Shown: positions 11,141 through 22,466, counted from the stretch's first letter. The stretch: 51,042 bases of DNA from Nitrobacter winogradskyi (GCF_006539545.1 NZ_BJNF01000031.1:1-51042), one strand, 5' to 3'. Made by a program: numbers and translations. Notes: a model not told the origin generated them from the letters alone.

Positions 11141-11185
11141 GCATGATCCGGTCCAAAAACCGGTGACCACCTTTCGGGATCATGC
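11141..11185. repeat. Family 1 palindromic element between rpsC and rplP
   Basis: Perfect 9-base arms GCATGATCC (11141-11149) and GGATCATGC (11177-11185) bracket a core with AAAAACCGGTGACCAC. The arms and core match the element at 3968-4037 between secY and adk. It fills most of the 79-base spacer and would form a strong hairpin in the polycistronic mRNA, ending 6 bases before the rpsC stop codon. Confidence 0.75.
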
Positions 11186-11191
11186 TGTCGT

Positions 11192-11887
11192 TCATGCCGC
11201 GTCGCGGCGAGGACGGCTGTCGTCGCCGGCCTGGCGTTTATCCTGAGCCATCGGGTCATGCTCAAGGATCTCGCCCTTGAATATCCAGACCTTGACGCCG
11301 CAGGTACCGAATGTCGTGAACGCCGTGGCAACGCCGTAATCCACGTCGGCGCGCAGCGTATGCAACGGCACGCGGCCTTCGCGATACCACTCCATGCGAG
11401 CGATTTCAGCACCGCCGAGACGGCCCGAGCAGTTGATCCTGATGCCTTCGGCACCGAGACGCATCGCCGATTGCACGGCACGCTTCATCGCGCGACGGAA
11501 CGCGACGCGGCGCTCAAGCTGCTGCGCGATCGACTCGGCGACCAGCGTGGCATCGAGCTCCGGCTTCCGAATCTCAACGATGTTGAGAACCACGTCCGAC
11601 GAAGTGATATCGGCAACTCTTTTGCGCAGTTTGTCGATATCGGCGCCCTTCTTGCCGATCACGACGCCGGGGCGCGCCGAATGGATCGTCACCCGGCACT
11701 TCTTATGCGGCCGCTCGATCACGATGCGGGCGACAGCTGCCTGCTTGAGCTCCTTGTGCAGGAGTTCGCGGATCTTGACATCCTCATGCAGCAGCCGGCC
11801 GTACTCGGCCTTGCCGGCGTACCAACGGGAATCCCAGGTCCGGTTGATACCCAGACGCAGCCCGATCGGATTGATCTTCTGACCCAT
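11192..11887 (-). CDS. rpsC: 30S ribosomal protein S3
   Basis: S3 lies at the mRNA entry tunnel and contributes to helicase activity. The 231-residue product starts [20 protein letters not shown] and has the type II KH domain with the GXXG loop in [14 protein letters not shown] (about 75-88). Its C-terminal domain has [21 protein letters not shown] at about 165-185. The tail after 215 is polar and variable. It follows rplV by 18 bases. Confidence 0.97.
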   Translation of the reverse strand: MGQKINPIGLRLGINRTWDSRWYAGKAEYGRLLHEDVKIRELLHKELKQAAVARIVIERPHKKCRVTIHSARPGVVIGKKGADIDKLRKRVADITSSDVVLNIVEIRKPELDATLVAESIAQQLERRVAFRRAMKRAVQSAMRLGAEGIRINCSGRLGGAEIARMEWYREGRVPLHTLRADVDYGVATAFTTFGTCGVKVWIFKGEILEHDPMAQDKRQAGDDSRPRRDAA

Positions 11888-11905
11888 CGTTTTCTCCCGC
11901 GCCTC

Positions 11906-12292
11906 TTAAGCGCTCGCCTCGGCCTCGACCTGACGCACCACGATCGTCAGTTGCGAGAACGGTTTATAGATACGGCCCGAACGGCCACGGCCGCGCGGCG
12001 CGAAACGCTTCATCACCATGCCGTTGCCGACAAACGCCTCCGATACGACCAACTCGTCGACGTCGAGGTCATGGTTGTTCTCGGCGTTGGCGATCGCCGA
12101 TTCCAGGCACTTCTTGACGTCGCCCGCGATCCGCTTGCGCGAGAATTGCAGATCGGCAAGCGCCGCCGACGCCTTGCGGCCGCGGATCAGTTGCGCAACC
12201 AGGTTGAGCTTCTGCGGGCTCACCCGAAGCATCCGGGCAATCGCCTTGGCCTCATTTTCCGGGAGGCTCCGTTCGCGCTTTGGTTTGCTCAT
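11906..12292 (-). CDS. rplV: 50S ribosomal protein L22
   Basis: L22 reaches with a beta hairpin into the peptide exit tunnel (macrolide and SecM-type stalling sites). The 128-residue product has [16 protein letters not shown], the [10 protein letters not shown] segment, and the tunnel hairpin around [18 protein letters not shown] (87-104). The open frame extends 87 codons upstream into rpsS, but the ATG at 12292 gives the family start. It lies between rpsS and rpsC. Confidence 0.97.
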   Translation of the reverse strand: MSKPKRERSLPENEAKAIARMLRVSPQKLNLVAQLIRGRKASAALADLQFSRKRIAGDVKKCLESAIANAENNHDLDVDELVVSEAFVGNGMVMKRFAPRGRGRSGRIYKPFSQLTIVVRQVEAEASA

Positions 12293-12302
12293 AACTTGAA
12301 CC

Positions 12303-12581
12303 TCAAGACCTCTTGGCTTTCTTGTCGCCCGAGTGGCCGTGGAACGTGCGGGTCGGCGAGAACTCGCCGAACTTGTGACCGACCATCTCTTCATTGACCG
12401 ACACGGGCACGTGCTTCTGGCCGTTGTAGACACCGAACACCAGCCCGACGAACTGCGGCAGAATGGTCGAGCGGCGGCTCCAGATCTTGATGACGTCATG
12501 ACGGCCACTCGCTCGCGCGGCATCTGCCTTCTTGAGCAGCGAGCCTTCAACAAACGGGCCTTTCCAGACTGAACGAACCAT
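12303..12581 (-). CDS. rpsS: 30S ribosomal protein S19
   Basis: S19 is a head protein that, with S13, contacts 16S rRNA near the A-site finger. The 92-residue product starts [18 protein letters not shown] and has [16 protein letters not shown] and the signature [19 protein letters not shown]. It lies between rplB and rplV with short spacers. Confidence 0.97.
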   Translation of the reverse strand: MVRSVWKGPFVEGSLLKKADAARASGRHDVIKIWSRRSTILPQFVGLVFGVYNGQKHVPVSVNEEMVGHKFGEFSPTRTFHGHSGDKKAKRS

Positions 12582-12596
12582 GTCCGGCTATCCTTG

Positions 12597-13430
12597 CTAC
12601 TTCTTCCGCTTATGGCGGCTGATGAGAATGAACTTGTTGGTCGACTTGTTGGAACGGGTCTTCTTGCCCTTGGTCGGCTTGCCCCACGGCGTCACCGGGT
12701 GACGGCCACCGGACGTCCGGCCTTCGCCGCCGCCATGCGGATGGTCGATCGGGTTCATGACCACGCCGCGGTTGTGCGGGCGGCGACCCATCCAACGGGT
12801 ACGGCCCGCCTTGCCGATCGAGGTGTTCATGTGATCCGGATTCGATACCGCGCCGATGGCGCCGCGGCAGCGGCCATGCACCAGACGCTGCTCGCCCGAA
12901 TTCAGACGCAGGATGACATAATCCTGATCGCGGCCGACGATCTGAGCATATGTGCCGGCGGAACGCGCTAGCTGGCCACCCTTCCCGATCTTCATCTCGA
13001 CGTTGTGGACGATCGTGCCGACAGGCATATTGCCGAGCGGCATGACATTACCCGGCTTAACGTCCACATAATTCCCCGCCACGACAGTGTCGCCCACGGC
13101 CAGACGCTGCGGCGCAAGGATATAGGCCTGCTCGCCGTCCTGATACTTGATCAGCGCGATGAACGCGGTGCGGTTCGGATCATATTCAAGCCTTTCAACG
13201 ACCGCTGGCACGTCCGTCTTACCGCGCTTGAAATCGACGTTGCGATAGGCTTGCTTGTGGCCACCGCCACGGAACCGCACGGTAATGCGCCCGGTATTGT
13301 TGCGACCGCCCTTGCCGCGCTTGCCTTCGGTCAACGTCTTGACCGGCTTGCCCTTGTAAAGGGCCGAGCGATCGACCATCACCAACTGGCGCTGGCCCGG
13401 CGTCGTGGGATTGTAAGTCTTCAGTGCCAT
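12597..13430 (-). CDS. rplB: 50S ribosomal protein L2
   Basis: L2 is a highly conserved primary binder required for subunit association and peptidyl-transferase activity. The 277-residue product has [19 protein letters not shown] near 42-60 and the C-terminal signature [20 protein letters not shown], which includes the conserved histidine that matches E. coli H229. Intact and of normal length. It is preceded by rplW and followed by rpsS. Confidence 0.98.
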   Translation of the reverse strand: MALKTYNPTTPGQRQLVMVDRSALYKGKPVKTLTEGKRGKGGRNNTGRITVRFRGGGHKQAYRNVDFKRGKTDVPAVVERLEYDPNRTAFIALIKYQDGEQAYILAPQRLAVGDTVVAGNYVDVKPGNVMPLGNMPVGTIVHNVEMKIGKGGQLARSAGTYAQIVGRDQDYVILRLNSGEQRLVHGRCRGAIGAVSNPDHMNTSIGKAGRTRWMGRRPHNRGVVMNPIDHPHGGGEGRTSGGRHPVTPWGKPTKGKKTRSNKSTNKFILISRHKRKK

Positions 13431-13457
13431 AATCTGTCGCCTTAAAGCCGTTTCGCC

Positions 13458-13754
13458 TCAGAGACCCGTGGTCACGTCGATGCGATGGCCCTCTTCGAGG
13501 GTCACAACCGCGCGCTTGGTGTCTGAGTGTGAACCCAGACGGCCTCGAAAAACCCTGGTCTTGCCCTTACGAACCAGCGTGTTCACGTTCTTGACCTTGA
13601 CGTCGAACAGTTTCTCGATCGCTTCCTTGATCTGCGGCTTGGTCGCCTTGCGAGCCACCTTGAACACAACCTTGTTGTACTCAGAGGCTACTGTCGCCTT
13701 TTCGGTAATCACCGGAGCGACAATCACGTCATAATGGTTCGCGTCGATTGTCAT
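13458..13754 (-). CDS. rplW: 50S ribosomal protein L23
   Basis: L23 forms the docking site for trigger factor and SRP at the exit tunnel. The 98-residue product has [20 protein letters not shown] and [20 protein letters not shown], both family signatures. Its ATG overlaps the stop codon of rplD by 4 bases (ATGA type), so translation of the two genes is probably coupled. Confidence 0.97.
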   Translation of the reverse strand: MTIDANHYDVIVAPVITEKATVASEYNKVVFKVARKATKPQIKEAIEKLFDVKVKNVNTLVRKGKTRVFRGRLGSHSDTKRAVVTLEEGHRIDVTTGL

Positions 13755-14371
13755 TTGAAACGCGCCTCCAACGCATCAACCGCCGCCTTGGTCAACACCA
13801 GCTTCTGACGGCGCAGAATGTCGTAGACGTTGATGCCCTGAATCGGCAGCACGTCGATGTTCGGAATGTTGCGCGCGGCGGTGGCGAACCCGGCATGAAC
13901 CTGCGCGCCATCGACGATCAGCGCACTGGTCAGGCCGAGGCTCGAAAAATGGCCCATCAGAGCCTTGGTCTTGGCCTCTTTCAGTTCAGCGCTGTCGATA
14001 ACGATCAAACCGCCATCCTTGGCCTTCGCCGAAAGCGCATGGCGCAGCGCCAGCGCGCGCACCTTCTTGGGCAGATCATGCGCATGACTGCGAACGACCG
14101 GCCCAAATGCTCGGCCGCCGCCGCGGAACTGCGGCGCGCGGGCCGAACCGTGACGGGCGTTGCCCGTGCCCTTCTGCTTGAACAGCTTCTTACCGGTGCG
14201 CCAGATTTCCGCACGGCCCTTGGTCTTGTGGGTGCCCGCCTGACTCTTGGCGAGTTGCCAGTTCACGCAACGCTGAATCAGATCCTTGCGCGGCTCGAGC
14301 CCAAAGATGCCGTCCGATAGCTGAACCGAACCCGCAGCCTTGCCTTCGAGGGTGGTAACGTTCAGTTCCAT
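13751..14371 (-). CDS. rplD: 50S ribosomal protein L4
   Basis: L4 lines the exit tunnel, and in enterobacteria it also represses the S10 operon. The 206-residue product starts [18 protein letters not shown] and has the extended tunnel loop with [19 protein letters not shown] (about 61-80). The open frame continues 22 codons upstream, overlapping rplC, but the ATG one base after the rplC stop is the family start. The stop overlaps rplW by 4 bases. Confidence 0.97.
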   Translation of the reverse strand: MELNVTTLEGKAAGSVQLSDGIFGLEPRKDLIQRCVNWQLAKSQAGTHKTKGRAEIWRTGKKLFKQKGTGNARHGSARAPQFRGGGRAFGPVVRSHAHDLPKKVRALALRHALSAKAKDGGLIVIDSAELKEAKTKALMGHFSSLGLTSALIVDGAQVHAGFATAARNIPNIDVLPIQGINVYDILRRQKLVLTKAAVDALEARFK

Positions 14372-14372
14372 G

Positions 14373-15116
14373 TTATGCCCCCTCCTTCTCGGCCGGGGTA
14401 TCCGCCGGAGCTTTGTCCTCGTCCGCAACCTGCGCATCGCCCACGACCTTGAACTTGCCAGGTTTCGGCGCTTCCTTGGGCAACGGCTTCTTCACCGCGT
14501 CACGTACCGCGATCCAGCCGCCCTTGGAGCCCGGAACGGCACCCTCGACCAGGATCAGGCCGCGCTCGACGTCGGTCTGCACTACGCGCAGGTTTAGAGT
14601 TGTAATGCGATCGACACCCATGTGACCGGGCATCTTCTTGTTCTTGAAGGTCTTGCCCGGATCCTGACGGCCACCGGTCGAACCAATCGAACGATGCGAG
14701 ATCGACACACCATGGGTGGCGCGCAGACCGCCGAAGTTCCAGCGTTTCATGCCGCCGGCGTAACCCTTACCCACCGACGTACCGGTGACATCAACGAACT
14801 GACCGACCACGAAATGGTCCGCCTGAATTTCCGCACCAACCGGAATCAGCGAATCCTCCGACACGCGGAATTCAGCGACCTTGCGCTTCGGCGCCACCTT
14901 GGCGACCGCGAATTGTCCGCGCTCCGCCTTGGGCATGTAGACCGTCTTGCGCGCACCCGAGCCAAGCTGCAATGCGACGTAGCCGTTCTTCTCACTGGTC
15001 CGGTGTCCCAACACCTGACAATTGCTCAGCTTCAGCACGGTCACAGGGATGTGCTCGCCGGCCTCTGTAAAGACCCGCGTCATCCCGACCTTTTGTGCGA
15101 TCACTCCGGAGCGCAT
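14373..15116 (-). CDS. rplC: 50S ribosomal protein L3
   Basis: L3 is one of the first large-subunit assembly proteins and reaches the peptidyl-transferase centre. The 247-residue product starts [16 protein letters not shown] and has the conserved loop [20 protein letters not shown]; its Gln corresponds to the residue methylated by PrmB in E. coli. The C-terminal tail from about residue 215 is charged and alanine/proline-rich, an alphaproteobacterial extension. A 7-base-arm hairpin (15188-15210) lies in the spacer before it. Confidence 0.97.
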   Translation of the reverse strand: MRSGVIAQKVGMTRVFTEAGEHIPVTVLKLSNCQVLGHRTSEKNGYVALQLGSGARKTVYMPKAERGQFAVAKVAPKRKVAEFRVSEDSLIPVGAEIQADHFVVGQFVDVTGTSVGKGYAGGMKRWNFGGLRATHGVSISHRSIGSTGGRQDPGKTFKNKKMPGHMGVDRITTLNLRVVQTDVERGLILVEGAVPGSKGGWIAVRDAVKKPLPKEAPKPGKFKVVGDAQVADEDKAPADTPAEKEGA

Positions 15117-15187
15117 CGTCGTGCTTCCTGTTCTTTCTGTCCGCTAACGATCGGACTGTTCCAAAACTTCGTTCTGACTTTCCGCAT

Positions 15188-15210
15188 GCCGCCGATCCGA
15201 AAACGGCGGC
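15188..15210 (-). other. Hairpin in the rpsJ-rplC spacer
   Basis: GCCGCCG at 15188-15194 and CGGCGGC at 15204-15210 form a perfect 7-base stem with a 9-base loop, 11 bases past the rpsJ stop. There is no U run, so it is unlikely to terminate. It may separate rpsJ and rplC mRNA segments. The remainder of the 105-base spacer shows no other feature. Confidence 0.4.
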
Positions 15211-15221
15211 AAGCTGCTGCG

Positions 15222-15530
15222 TCAGAGCTTGATCTCCACGTCGACGCCCGCAGCCAGATCAAGCTTCATCAAGGCATCGACTGTCTGAGGCGTCGGATCG
15301 ACGATATCGAGAAGGCGCTTGTGCGTCCGCATCTCGAACTGCTCGCGGCTCTTCTTGTCGACGTGCGGCGAACGGTTGACCGTAAATTTCTCGATTCTCG
15401 TCGGCAGCGGAATCGGTCCGCGGACCTGCGCGCCGGTGCGTTTCGCGGTGTTCACGATCTCGCGGGTCGACGTATCAAGGATCCGATGATCGAACGCCTT
15501 GAGTCGGATGCGGATATTCTGGCCGTTCAT
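15222..15530 (-). CDS. rpsJ: 30S ribosomal protein S10 (NusE)
   Basis: S10 is both a small-subunit head protein and the transcription antitermination/coupling factor NusE that binds NusG and NusB. The 102-residue product starts [19 protein letters not shown] and has [20 protein letters not shown] and [15 protein letters not shown]. It leads the S10 section, downstream of tuf, with a repeat-derived hairpin spacer (15552-15618) between them. NusG is encoded at 37237-37767. Confidence 0.98.
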
Positions 15531-15551
15531 TGCCGTGTCTCTCTTTGAAAA

Positions 15552-15618
15552 GCGAATAGTGAGTAGTGAGTAGCGAATAGCGAAATAGAAGGTGTTCTAT
15601 TCGCCACTCGCTATTCGC
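15552..15618. repeat. Heptanucleotide-repeat hairpin between tuf and rpsJ
   Basis: Left side 15552-15588 is built of 7-base units GCGAATA/GTGAGTA repeated about five times. Right side 15598-15618 is the inverse complement of three such units. Together they make a long imperfect stem with a short loop. It fills the 101-base spacer between tuf and rpsJ. The unit structure marks it as a repeat-derived element rather than a protein-binding site. Confidence 0.75.
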
Positions 15619-15631
15619 AATTCCCTTGTCC

Positions 15632-16822
<1,191 letters not shown>

Positions 16823-16861
16823 TTGACTCTCCGTTCAGTCGTCGACTGTCGCCAGCGACAA

Positions 16862-18934
16862 TCAGGCAAACTTTTTCTGGACTTCCGCCGACACATTCGC
16901 CGGCGCTTCCGCGTAATGATCGAATTGCATCGTAAAGGTCGCGCGCCCCTGACTCATCGAGCGCAGATTGTTCACGTAGCCGAACATGTTCATGAGCGGC
17001 ACCATCGCGTTGATGACGTTGGCGTTGCCGCGCATGTCCTGACCCTGGATCTGGCCGCGCCGCGAATTGAGATCGCCGATGACCGATCCGGTATAGTCTT
17101 CCGGCGTCACCACCTCGACCTTCATGATCGGCTCCAGCAGCACCGACTTGCCCTTCTGCAGAGCCTCACGGAAGCAGGCGCGCGTTGCAATTTCGAACGC
17201 CAATGCTGACGAGTCGACATCATGGAACTTGCCGTCGATCAACTGCACCTTGACGTCGACAACAGGGAAGCCGGCGACCACGCCCGAGCTGAGCACGCTC
17301 TCGATGCCCTTCTCCACGCCGGGGATGTATTCCTTCGGCACGGCGCCGCCGACGATCTTCGACTCGAACTCGTAGCCTTTGCCGGGTTCGCTCGGCTCGA
17401 CGATCAGCGTCACCGCCGCGAACTGGCCGGTGCCGCCGGTCTGCTTCTTGTGGGTGTAGCTGTGCTCGACGCGCTTGGTGACGCGCTCGCGGAACGCCAC
17501 CTGCGGCGCGCCGATATTGGCGTCGACCTTGTAGGTGCGCTTGAGAATATCGACCTTGATGTCGAGATGGAGTTCGCCCATGCCCTTGAGGATGGTCTGG
17601 CCGGACTCCTGGTCGGTGGAGACGCGGAACGACGGATCCTCAGCCGCGAGTTTCGCCAGCGCGATACCCAGCTTTTCCTGGTCTGCCTTGGACTTTGGCT
17701 CGATCGCAATCTCGATGACCGGATCAGGAAACTCCATCTTTTCGAGAATCACCTGATGAGCGGAATCGCACAGCGTGTCGCCGGTGCGCGCTTCCTTCAG
17801 GCCGGCCAGCGCGACGATGTCGCCGGCATAGGCTTCCTTGATATCTTCACGATTGTTCGCATGCATCAGCAACATCCGGCCGATGCGCTCTTTCTTCTCG
17901 CGGGTCGAATTGACGACGCCGGTGCCGCTCTGAAGAATGCCGGAATAGATACGGCAGAACGTAATCGTACCGACGAAGGGGTCGTCCATGATCTTGAACG
18001 CCAGCAGCGACATCGGCTCCTTGTCGTCGGCGTGACGGACAATTTCGTTGCCTTTGTCATCAACGCCCTTGATAGCCGGAACGTCGAGCGGCGACGGCAG
18101 ATAGGCGACCACGGCATCAAGCAGCGGCTGAACGCCCTTGTTCTTGAACGCCGTGCCGCACAGTACCGGATAGAAAGCGCCGGTCAGCACTGCCTTGCGG
18201 ATCAGCTTCTTCAACGTGGCTTCGTCGGGCTCGGTACCGTCGAGATAGGCAGCCATGGCATCGTCATCGAGTTCGACGGCGGCCTCCACCAGCTTCTCGC
18301 GATATTCCTTTGCCTTGTCGGCGAGGTCAGCCGGGATATCTACGATGTCATACATCGCGCCCAGCGCTTCGTTGTTCCAGACCAGCGCCTTCATGCGGAC
18401 GAGGTCGACCATGCCCTTGAAGTTGCTTTCGGAGCCAATCGGCAACTGCAATGCAACAGGACGCGCACCGAGACGATCGACGATGTCAGCAAGACACTTG
18501 TAGAAGTCGGCGCCGGTCTTATCCATCTTGTTGCAGAAGACGATGCGCGGCACCTTGTACTTGTCGCCCTGACGCCAGACCGTTTCGGTCTGCGGCTCGA
18601 CACCCTGGTTGGAGTCGAGCACGCATACGGCCCCGTCGAGCACGCGCAAGGAGCGCTCCACCTCGATGGTGAAGTCGACGTGACCCGGAGTGTCGATGAT
18701 ATTCAGACGCTTGCCGTCCCAGAACGCGGTGGTCGCAGCCGAGGTGATGGTGATGCCGCGCTCCTGCTCCTGCGTCATCCAGTCCATCGTCGCCGCACCT
18801 TCGTGCACCTCGCCGATCTTGTGGCTCTTGCCGGTGTAATAAAGGATACGCTCGGTCGTGGTGGTCTTGCCGGCGTCGATATGCGCCATGATACCGAAGT
18901 TACGGTAATCCTCGATGGCATGTTGGCGGGGCAT
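16862..18934 (-). CDS. fusA: Elongation factor G
   Basis: EF-G is the translocation GTPase, also acting with RRF in ribosome recycling. The 690-residue product has [19 protein letters not shown] (17-35), DTPGHVDFT near 81-89, and NKMD near 135-138. Domain IV carries [13 protein letters not shown] and the C-terminus [20 protein letters not shown]. It lies between rpsG and tuf in the standard str order, 39 bases upstream of tuf. Confidence 0.98.
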   Translation of the reverse strand: MPRQHAIEDYRNFGIMAHIDAGKTTTTERILYYTGKSHKIGEVHEGAATMDWMTQEQERGITITSAATTAFWDGKRLNIIDTPGHVDFTIEVERSLRVLDGAVCVLDSNQGVEPQTETVWRQGDKYKVPRIVFCNKMDKTGADFYKCLADIVDRLGARPVALQLPIGSESNFKGMVDLVRMKALVWNNEALGAMYDIVDIPADLADKAKEYREKLVEAAVELDDDAMAAYLDGTEPDEATLKKLIRKAVLTGAFYPVLCGTAFKNKGVQPLLDAVVAYLPSPLDVPAIKGVDDKGNEIVRHADDKEPMSLLAFKIMDDPFVGTITFCRIYSGILQSGTGVVNSTREKKERIGRMLLMHANNREDIKEAYAGDIVALAGLKEARTGDTLCDSAHQVILEKMEFPDPVIEIAIEPKSKADQEKLGIALAKLAAEDPSFRVSTDQESGQTILKGMGELHLDIKVDILKRTYKVDANIGAPQVAFRERVTKRVEHSYTHKKQTGGTGQFAAVTLIVEPSEPGKGYEFESKIVGGAVPKEYIPGVEKGIESVLSSGVVAGFPVVDVKVQLIDGKFHDVDSSALAFEIATRACFREALQKGKSVLLEPIMKVEVVTPEDYTGSVIGDLNSRRGQIQGQDMRGNANVINAMVPLMNMFGYVNNLRSMSQGRATFTMQFDHYAEAPANVSAEVQKKFA

Positions 18935-18967
18935 GGAGCTGTCCTTAAAATTCCTGTTGTGTCGCCG

Positions 18968-19453
<486 letters not shown>

Positions 19454-19825
19454 TTACTTCGGACGTTTCGCGCCGTACTTCGAACGGCGCTGCTTGCGGT
19501 TCTTGACGCCCTGCGTGTCGAGGACGCCGCGGAGGATGTGATAGCGCACGCCCGGCAAGTCCTTCACGCGGCCGCCGCGAATCATCACCACGGAATGTTC
19601 CTGAAGGTTGTGGCCTTCACCCGGAATATAACCGATGACCTCGAAGCCATTGGTCAGGCGCACCTTGGCGACCTTGCGCAGCGCCGAGTTCGGCTTCTTC
19701 GGCGTCGTGGTGTAAACACGCGTGCACACCCCGCGCTTTTGCGGCGATTGCTGCAACGCTGGCACCTTCTTGCGCGACTTTTGTAGGACGCGCGGACTTG
19801 CGATCAGCTGGTTGATCGTCGGCAT
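19454..19825 (-). CDS. rpsL: 30S ribosomal protein S12
   Basis: S12 is the decoding-centre protein and the streptomycin resistance locus. The 123-residue product starts [20 protein letters not shown]. The two residues most often mutated in resistance are wild-type: lysine in [13 protein letters not shown] (K43 region) and lysine in [13 protein letters not shown] (K88 region), so susceptibility is expected from this gene. It is the first gene of the str section. The promoter candidate is about 400 bases upstream (20221-20249). Confidence 0.98.
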   Translation of the reverse strand: MPTINQLIASPRVLQKSRKKVPALQQSPQKRGVCTRVYTTTPKKPNSALRKVAKVRLTNGFEVIGYIPGEGHNLQEHSVVMIRGGRVKDLPGVRYHILRGVLDTQGVKNRKQRRSKYGAKRPK

Positions 19826-20050
19826 CGTTCGCCTTCACCCTTATATTTACGCAAAACCCCGATCGGTTTCGCACTTCGTCCGGAGCTACCGCCCACACGC
19901 TCGCGATGCGTGAATCGGTTCACGCAAAACGAAACCGCGCCAACCGTTCACTGCTGAGCGGGAAGCGCTTCGACACCACAGAGGACCACGATCAACGCCA
20001 GCCGGAACGAACCGGCCAGCCTCTACCGAGGTCATGTATCCGAAATCAAC

Positions 20051-20074
20051 CTCAAGAGATTTCGCTCAAGAGAT
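20051..20074. repeat. Short direct repeat in the rpsL leader
   Basis: CTCAAGAGAT occurs at 20051-20060 and 20065-20074, 14 bases apart, inside the likely untranslated leader of the rpsL operon. The rest of 19826-20220 shows no open frame with a ribosome binding site and no RNA gene that I can recognise. Function unknown. Confidence 0.5.
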
Positions 20075-20220
20075 GACTATGGTCCTGGCATTGCCTGGCT
20101 ATTGCGGCAGCGTCTGAGCAGCATTCGTCGAGGTTGGTGCCCGTCTATCAATCAAACCAGATAGAAAGGGTGGTCCGTTCCGACGCTGGCGTAGCTCACC
20201 GCCTGCCGTTAAGTGCGCGG

Positions 20221-20249
20221 GTTTTATCCATCGCGACTCGTCAAGTCAA
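20221..20249 (-). promoter_or_regulatory. Candidate promoter of the rpsL (str) operon
   Basis: On the minus strand TTGACT (20249-20244) and TAAAAC (20226-20221) are separated by exactly 17 bases. The -35 matches 5 of 6, the -10 matches 4 of 6. It is the best pair in the spacer upstream of rpsL and points toward it. It predicts a leader of almost 390 bases, long for this operon, so a nearer promoter missed by eye is possible. Confidence 0.5.
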
Positions 20250-21216
20250 GGCTGATCCGCCACACCAGAGGCACTTCTGACCGTTTCATGCGACCGGCCC
20301 CGCCTCAACCGGTTTCAACAGGAACGAGTGCGCGCCGACTACCGGAAGCCGTTCGAAACTATGGTCTTTTGAGCGCGTACAGCCCCGCGACGCCATCAGA
20401 TTCTTCTGCTCCCAATTTGCATCGGAAACAAATCCCAAGTAATTGTTTTTACGTTATTTTTCTAAGATTCAACATCCGTTTCGAGCGAAAACCGCCGTAG
20501 CCGTCCCCTGCTCGCTCAACAGAATGACACGACGGAATCCCGCTCCCTGCCCGACCCATCGCCGGACTGGATCCCGATAGCGCGAATCAGAGCACTACCC
20601 CGGCATCGCGCGACTCAGGTCGATTTCGCCGGGGCCGTCAGCCCTCATGAGCGGGACAGGATGCAGATCGAACCGAATCTATCGAGCCGAATCTACAGAC
20701 TCAGGCGGAACTGGCCGAGGCAGATGGCTTGCGGCGCCACGAAATTCGCGGAGCCGTGTTGTTGTCTGCCAATCGGCGAGGGGCTGATGAGTTATCGCCA
20801 GCGCCTTTCCAATTCCGATTCTGAACGGGATCAGAAGCGTGGCCCCATGAACTTGATCTGACGCGCTGTCTTCACGCAAACCGATGCCCTCTTGGATCAA
20901 GACCAAGGATGGCGTTGCACGATAAGGCTATGGGGAAGAGATGCAGAATCTCACGCGCAGATGACAAGCTGAGCGACACGACGCTACTTCTCGCTCGTGC
21001 CGGACACCGAAACCTTGCGACGTCAAAGGCAGGCGACTACCGCTCTGCCCTTTCAAACGATCAACACATCTGCGGGAGTGATCAGCCCGGGCCCGCCTGC
21101 TACGCGTGAAGCGGAAGAGAGCCCGAAAGCCTGAGCAGAGGTTCGAAGGTGGCCGCTTAAACCACAGCCACCTGCAGCGGGGCCAACGTAAGGCCCCTCC
21201 GCGGTAGAAAAAGACT
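20250..21216. other. Non-coding spacer of about 1 kb with no recognised gene
   Basis: The short open frames here (up to 95 codons) lack ribosome binding sites, recognisable motifs and conserved character. The region holds an AT-rich patch at about 20440-20470, a family 2 element (20800-20885), and a 6-base-arm hairpin (21179-21197). I cannot identify an RNA gene. It separates the ribosomal cluster from the accessory genes and could be a decayed gene region. Confidence 0.5.
20800..20885. repeat. Copy of intergenic element family 2
   Basis: Contains a hairpin-like part with ATTCTGAACGGGATCAGAA, then CCCATGAACTTGATCTGACG, then a TCTTCACGCAAACCG block. This hairpin plus TTGATCTGACGCG plus TTCACGCGAACC order recurs at 37141-37236. 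About 30 bases are nearly identical to 105-134. Somewhat decayed at its right end. Confidence 0.55.
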
Positions 21217-21242
21217 ATGTGAACCGCATGAGCGGTTCACAT
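21217..21242 (-). terminator. Terminator of the small minus-strand gene
   Basis: Perfect 11-base stem (21217-21227 with 21232-21242) and a 4-base loop. On the minus strand it is followed by AGTCTTTTTC, so a T run begins 4 bases after the stem. It lies 18 bases past the stop of the gene at 21261-21506, consistent with that gene being separately transcribed. Confidence 0.7.
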
Positions 21243-21260
21243 CATCCGTTTGACGACGAC

Positions 21261-21506
21261 TTAGTGGCCGTGACCGTGGCCGTTCTTTGCTTCGCGCTGA
21301 GCCAGCTCGCTCAGCAGCCTCTGCGCCAGCAAATCCTGACCGACCTGATCAACCGGAAATGTGGTGGCGTTGCCAAGGTGGCCAATGGTCGCGCTTTTCG
21401 CGCCCAGCGATCCCGAACCGGCATGGATCACCTTGCCATCGGAAGTGTATGAACCGTCGATCTGCTTACCCAGGGATTCATCGTAAAAAGAGATGTGTCG
21501 CGGCAT
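21261..21506 (-). CDS. Small hypothetical protein with His-rich C-terminus
   Basis: An 81-residue protein I do not recognise. It starts MPRHISFYDESLGKQIDGSY, is polar with no signal peptide or membrane segment, and ends in GHGHGH. A histidine tail of this kind may bind metal ions, but this is inference. The gene is very likely real: GAGGAG lies about 7 bases before the ATG, and a clear terminator follows the stop. Upstream are an 8-base palindrome (21568-21590) and the Crp/Fnr-type regulator gene on the same strand, so joint or regulated expression is possible. Confidence 0.75.
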   Translation of the reverse strand: MPRHISFYDESLGKQIDGSYTSDGKVIHAGSGSLGAKSATIGHLGNATTFPVDQVGQDLLAQRLLSELAQREAKNGHGHGH

Positions 21507-21567
21507 CGGTGCGCTCCTCTATTATCTTTGAATTTCTTTGTGTACCGATGGAAACAGCGACGGTATA

Positions 21568-21590
21568 GCCAACTAGTTTACATAGTTGGC
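21568..21590. promoter_or_regulatory. Palindrome between regulator and small gene
   Basis: GCCAACTA (21568-21575) and TAGTTGGC (21583-21590) form a perfect 8-base inverted repeat with a 7-base centre. It lies 4 bases past the Crp-type gene's stop and 61 bases upstream of the small gene's ATG. It may be an operator for the small gene, or the stem of a terminator. No U run follows on the minus strand, but the plus strand has AATTTTATTT after it. Confidence 0.45.
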
Positions 21591-21594
21591 AATT

Positions 21595-22305
21595 TTATTT
21601 GGTGAAAGAGCCGGGCAGTAGCCTGTCGTACTCTCGCCGGACCGCGCGATAGCATTCGCAGGATGTGCGCTCCAGAAGCTTGCGGTCCAGCACGGTAATG
21701 ATACCTCGGCTATATGTGAGAACCTGCTGTTGCTGAAACTTCTGCAACTCGGCGTTAACGGCCACGCGGCTGACCACAAGCATTTCGGCAAGGAATTGCT
21801 GAGTGAGCCGAAGGTCGTCACCATCGACGCGATCGTGAGACTTCAACAACCATCGCGCGCAGCGCTGGAGAAGCGTATGGCTGGCGTTGCACGCAACGGA
21901 CTGCATCACCTGCGCAAGAAACGCCCGCGAGTAAGCGTTGAGCTTGCGCCGAAAAACCGGCAGACGCGCTTGCAACTCCTGAAAATCCTGAAAGGCGATG
22001 CGGATGCTGTCACCGGACACCTGGACGACGGCGCGATGCATGGATTGATCATCGCCCATGATCGCCCCGATGTTGATCATACCCTCCCGTCCCGTGGTTG
22101 AGGTCTCGGCTGTCTTGTCGGCCTTGAGCGGGGCAACGTTGGAGATGATCGCGGTTTCAGGGAAGTACACATAATCGAACGGGCCGCGCGGCTCATACAG
22201 CACGCAACCGAGTGGAAGTTTGACAAACTCACACAGCTTCTGAACTTCGATCCATTCCGTATCCGGTATGCTCGCCAGAAGGCTGTTCTTTGGCCTGTGC
22301 ACCAT
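21595..22305 (-). CDS. Crp/Fnr-family transcriptional regulator
   Basis: A 236-residue two-domain DNA-binding protein. Residues about 20-110 have the cyclic-nucleotide-binding-like beta fold (LPLGCVLYEPRGPFDYVYFP), and about 145-212 the winged helix-turn-helix domain (LTQQFLAEMLVVSRVAVNAE as recognition region). It resembles the subfamily ending in SCECYRAVRREYDRLL, common in Bradyrhizobium relatives. It lacks the N-terminal four-cysteine cluster of Fnr and FixK-type residues, so the ligand is unknown. The start has only a weak ribosome binding site. Target genes may include the small neighbour at 21261. Confidence 0.85.
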   Translation of the reverse strand: MVHRPKNSLLASIPDTEWIEVQKLCEFVKLPLGCVLYEPRGPFDYVYFPETAIISNVAPLKADKTAETSTTGREGMINIGAIMGDDQSMHRAVVQVSGDSIRIAFQDFQELQARLPVFRRKLNAYSRAFLAQVMQSVACNASHTLLQRCARWLLKSHDRVDGDDLRLTQQFLAEMLVVSRVAVNAELQKFQQQQVLTYSRGIITVLDRKLLERTSCECYRAVRREYDRLLPGSFTK

Positions 22306-22466
22306 GGTCCCACGATCACCGGTTCTTGCGGCAGGTCAAAACCGGCGGTTGCAGTGTCGTCCTTTGCGTAGCTAAAGGCAACCCACACCGGATTGACGGC
22401 TCCGACCTGCAGCCTCCATTTCCCGACCACGCTTTTGAAGCAGGCCAAAGACGGTGCGTCACAAGC

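Noticed and set aside
20188-20215. tRNA-like D-arm words (GTAGCTCA) upstream of rpsL
   Set aside because: No acceptor stem, anticodon arm or T loop can be formed around them.
20213-21109. Short frames of 66-95 codons in the large spacer
   Set aside because: No ribosome binding sites, no protein-like character, and one is partly translated repeat sequence.
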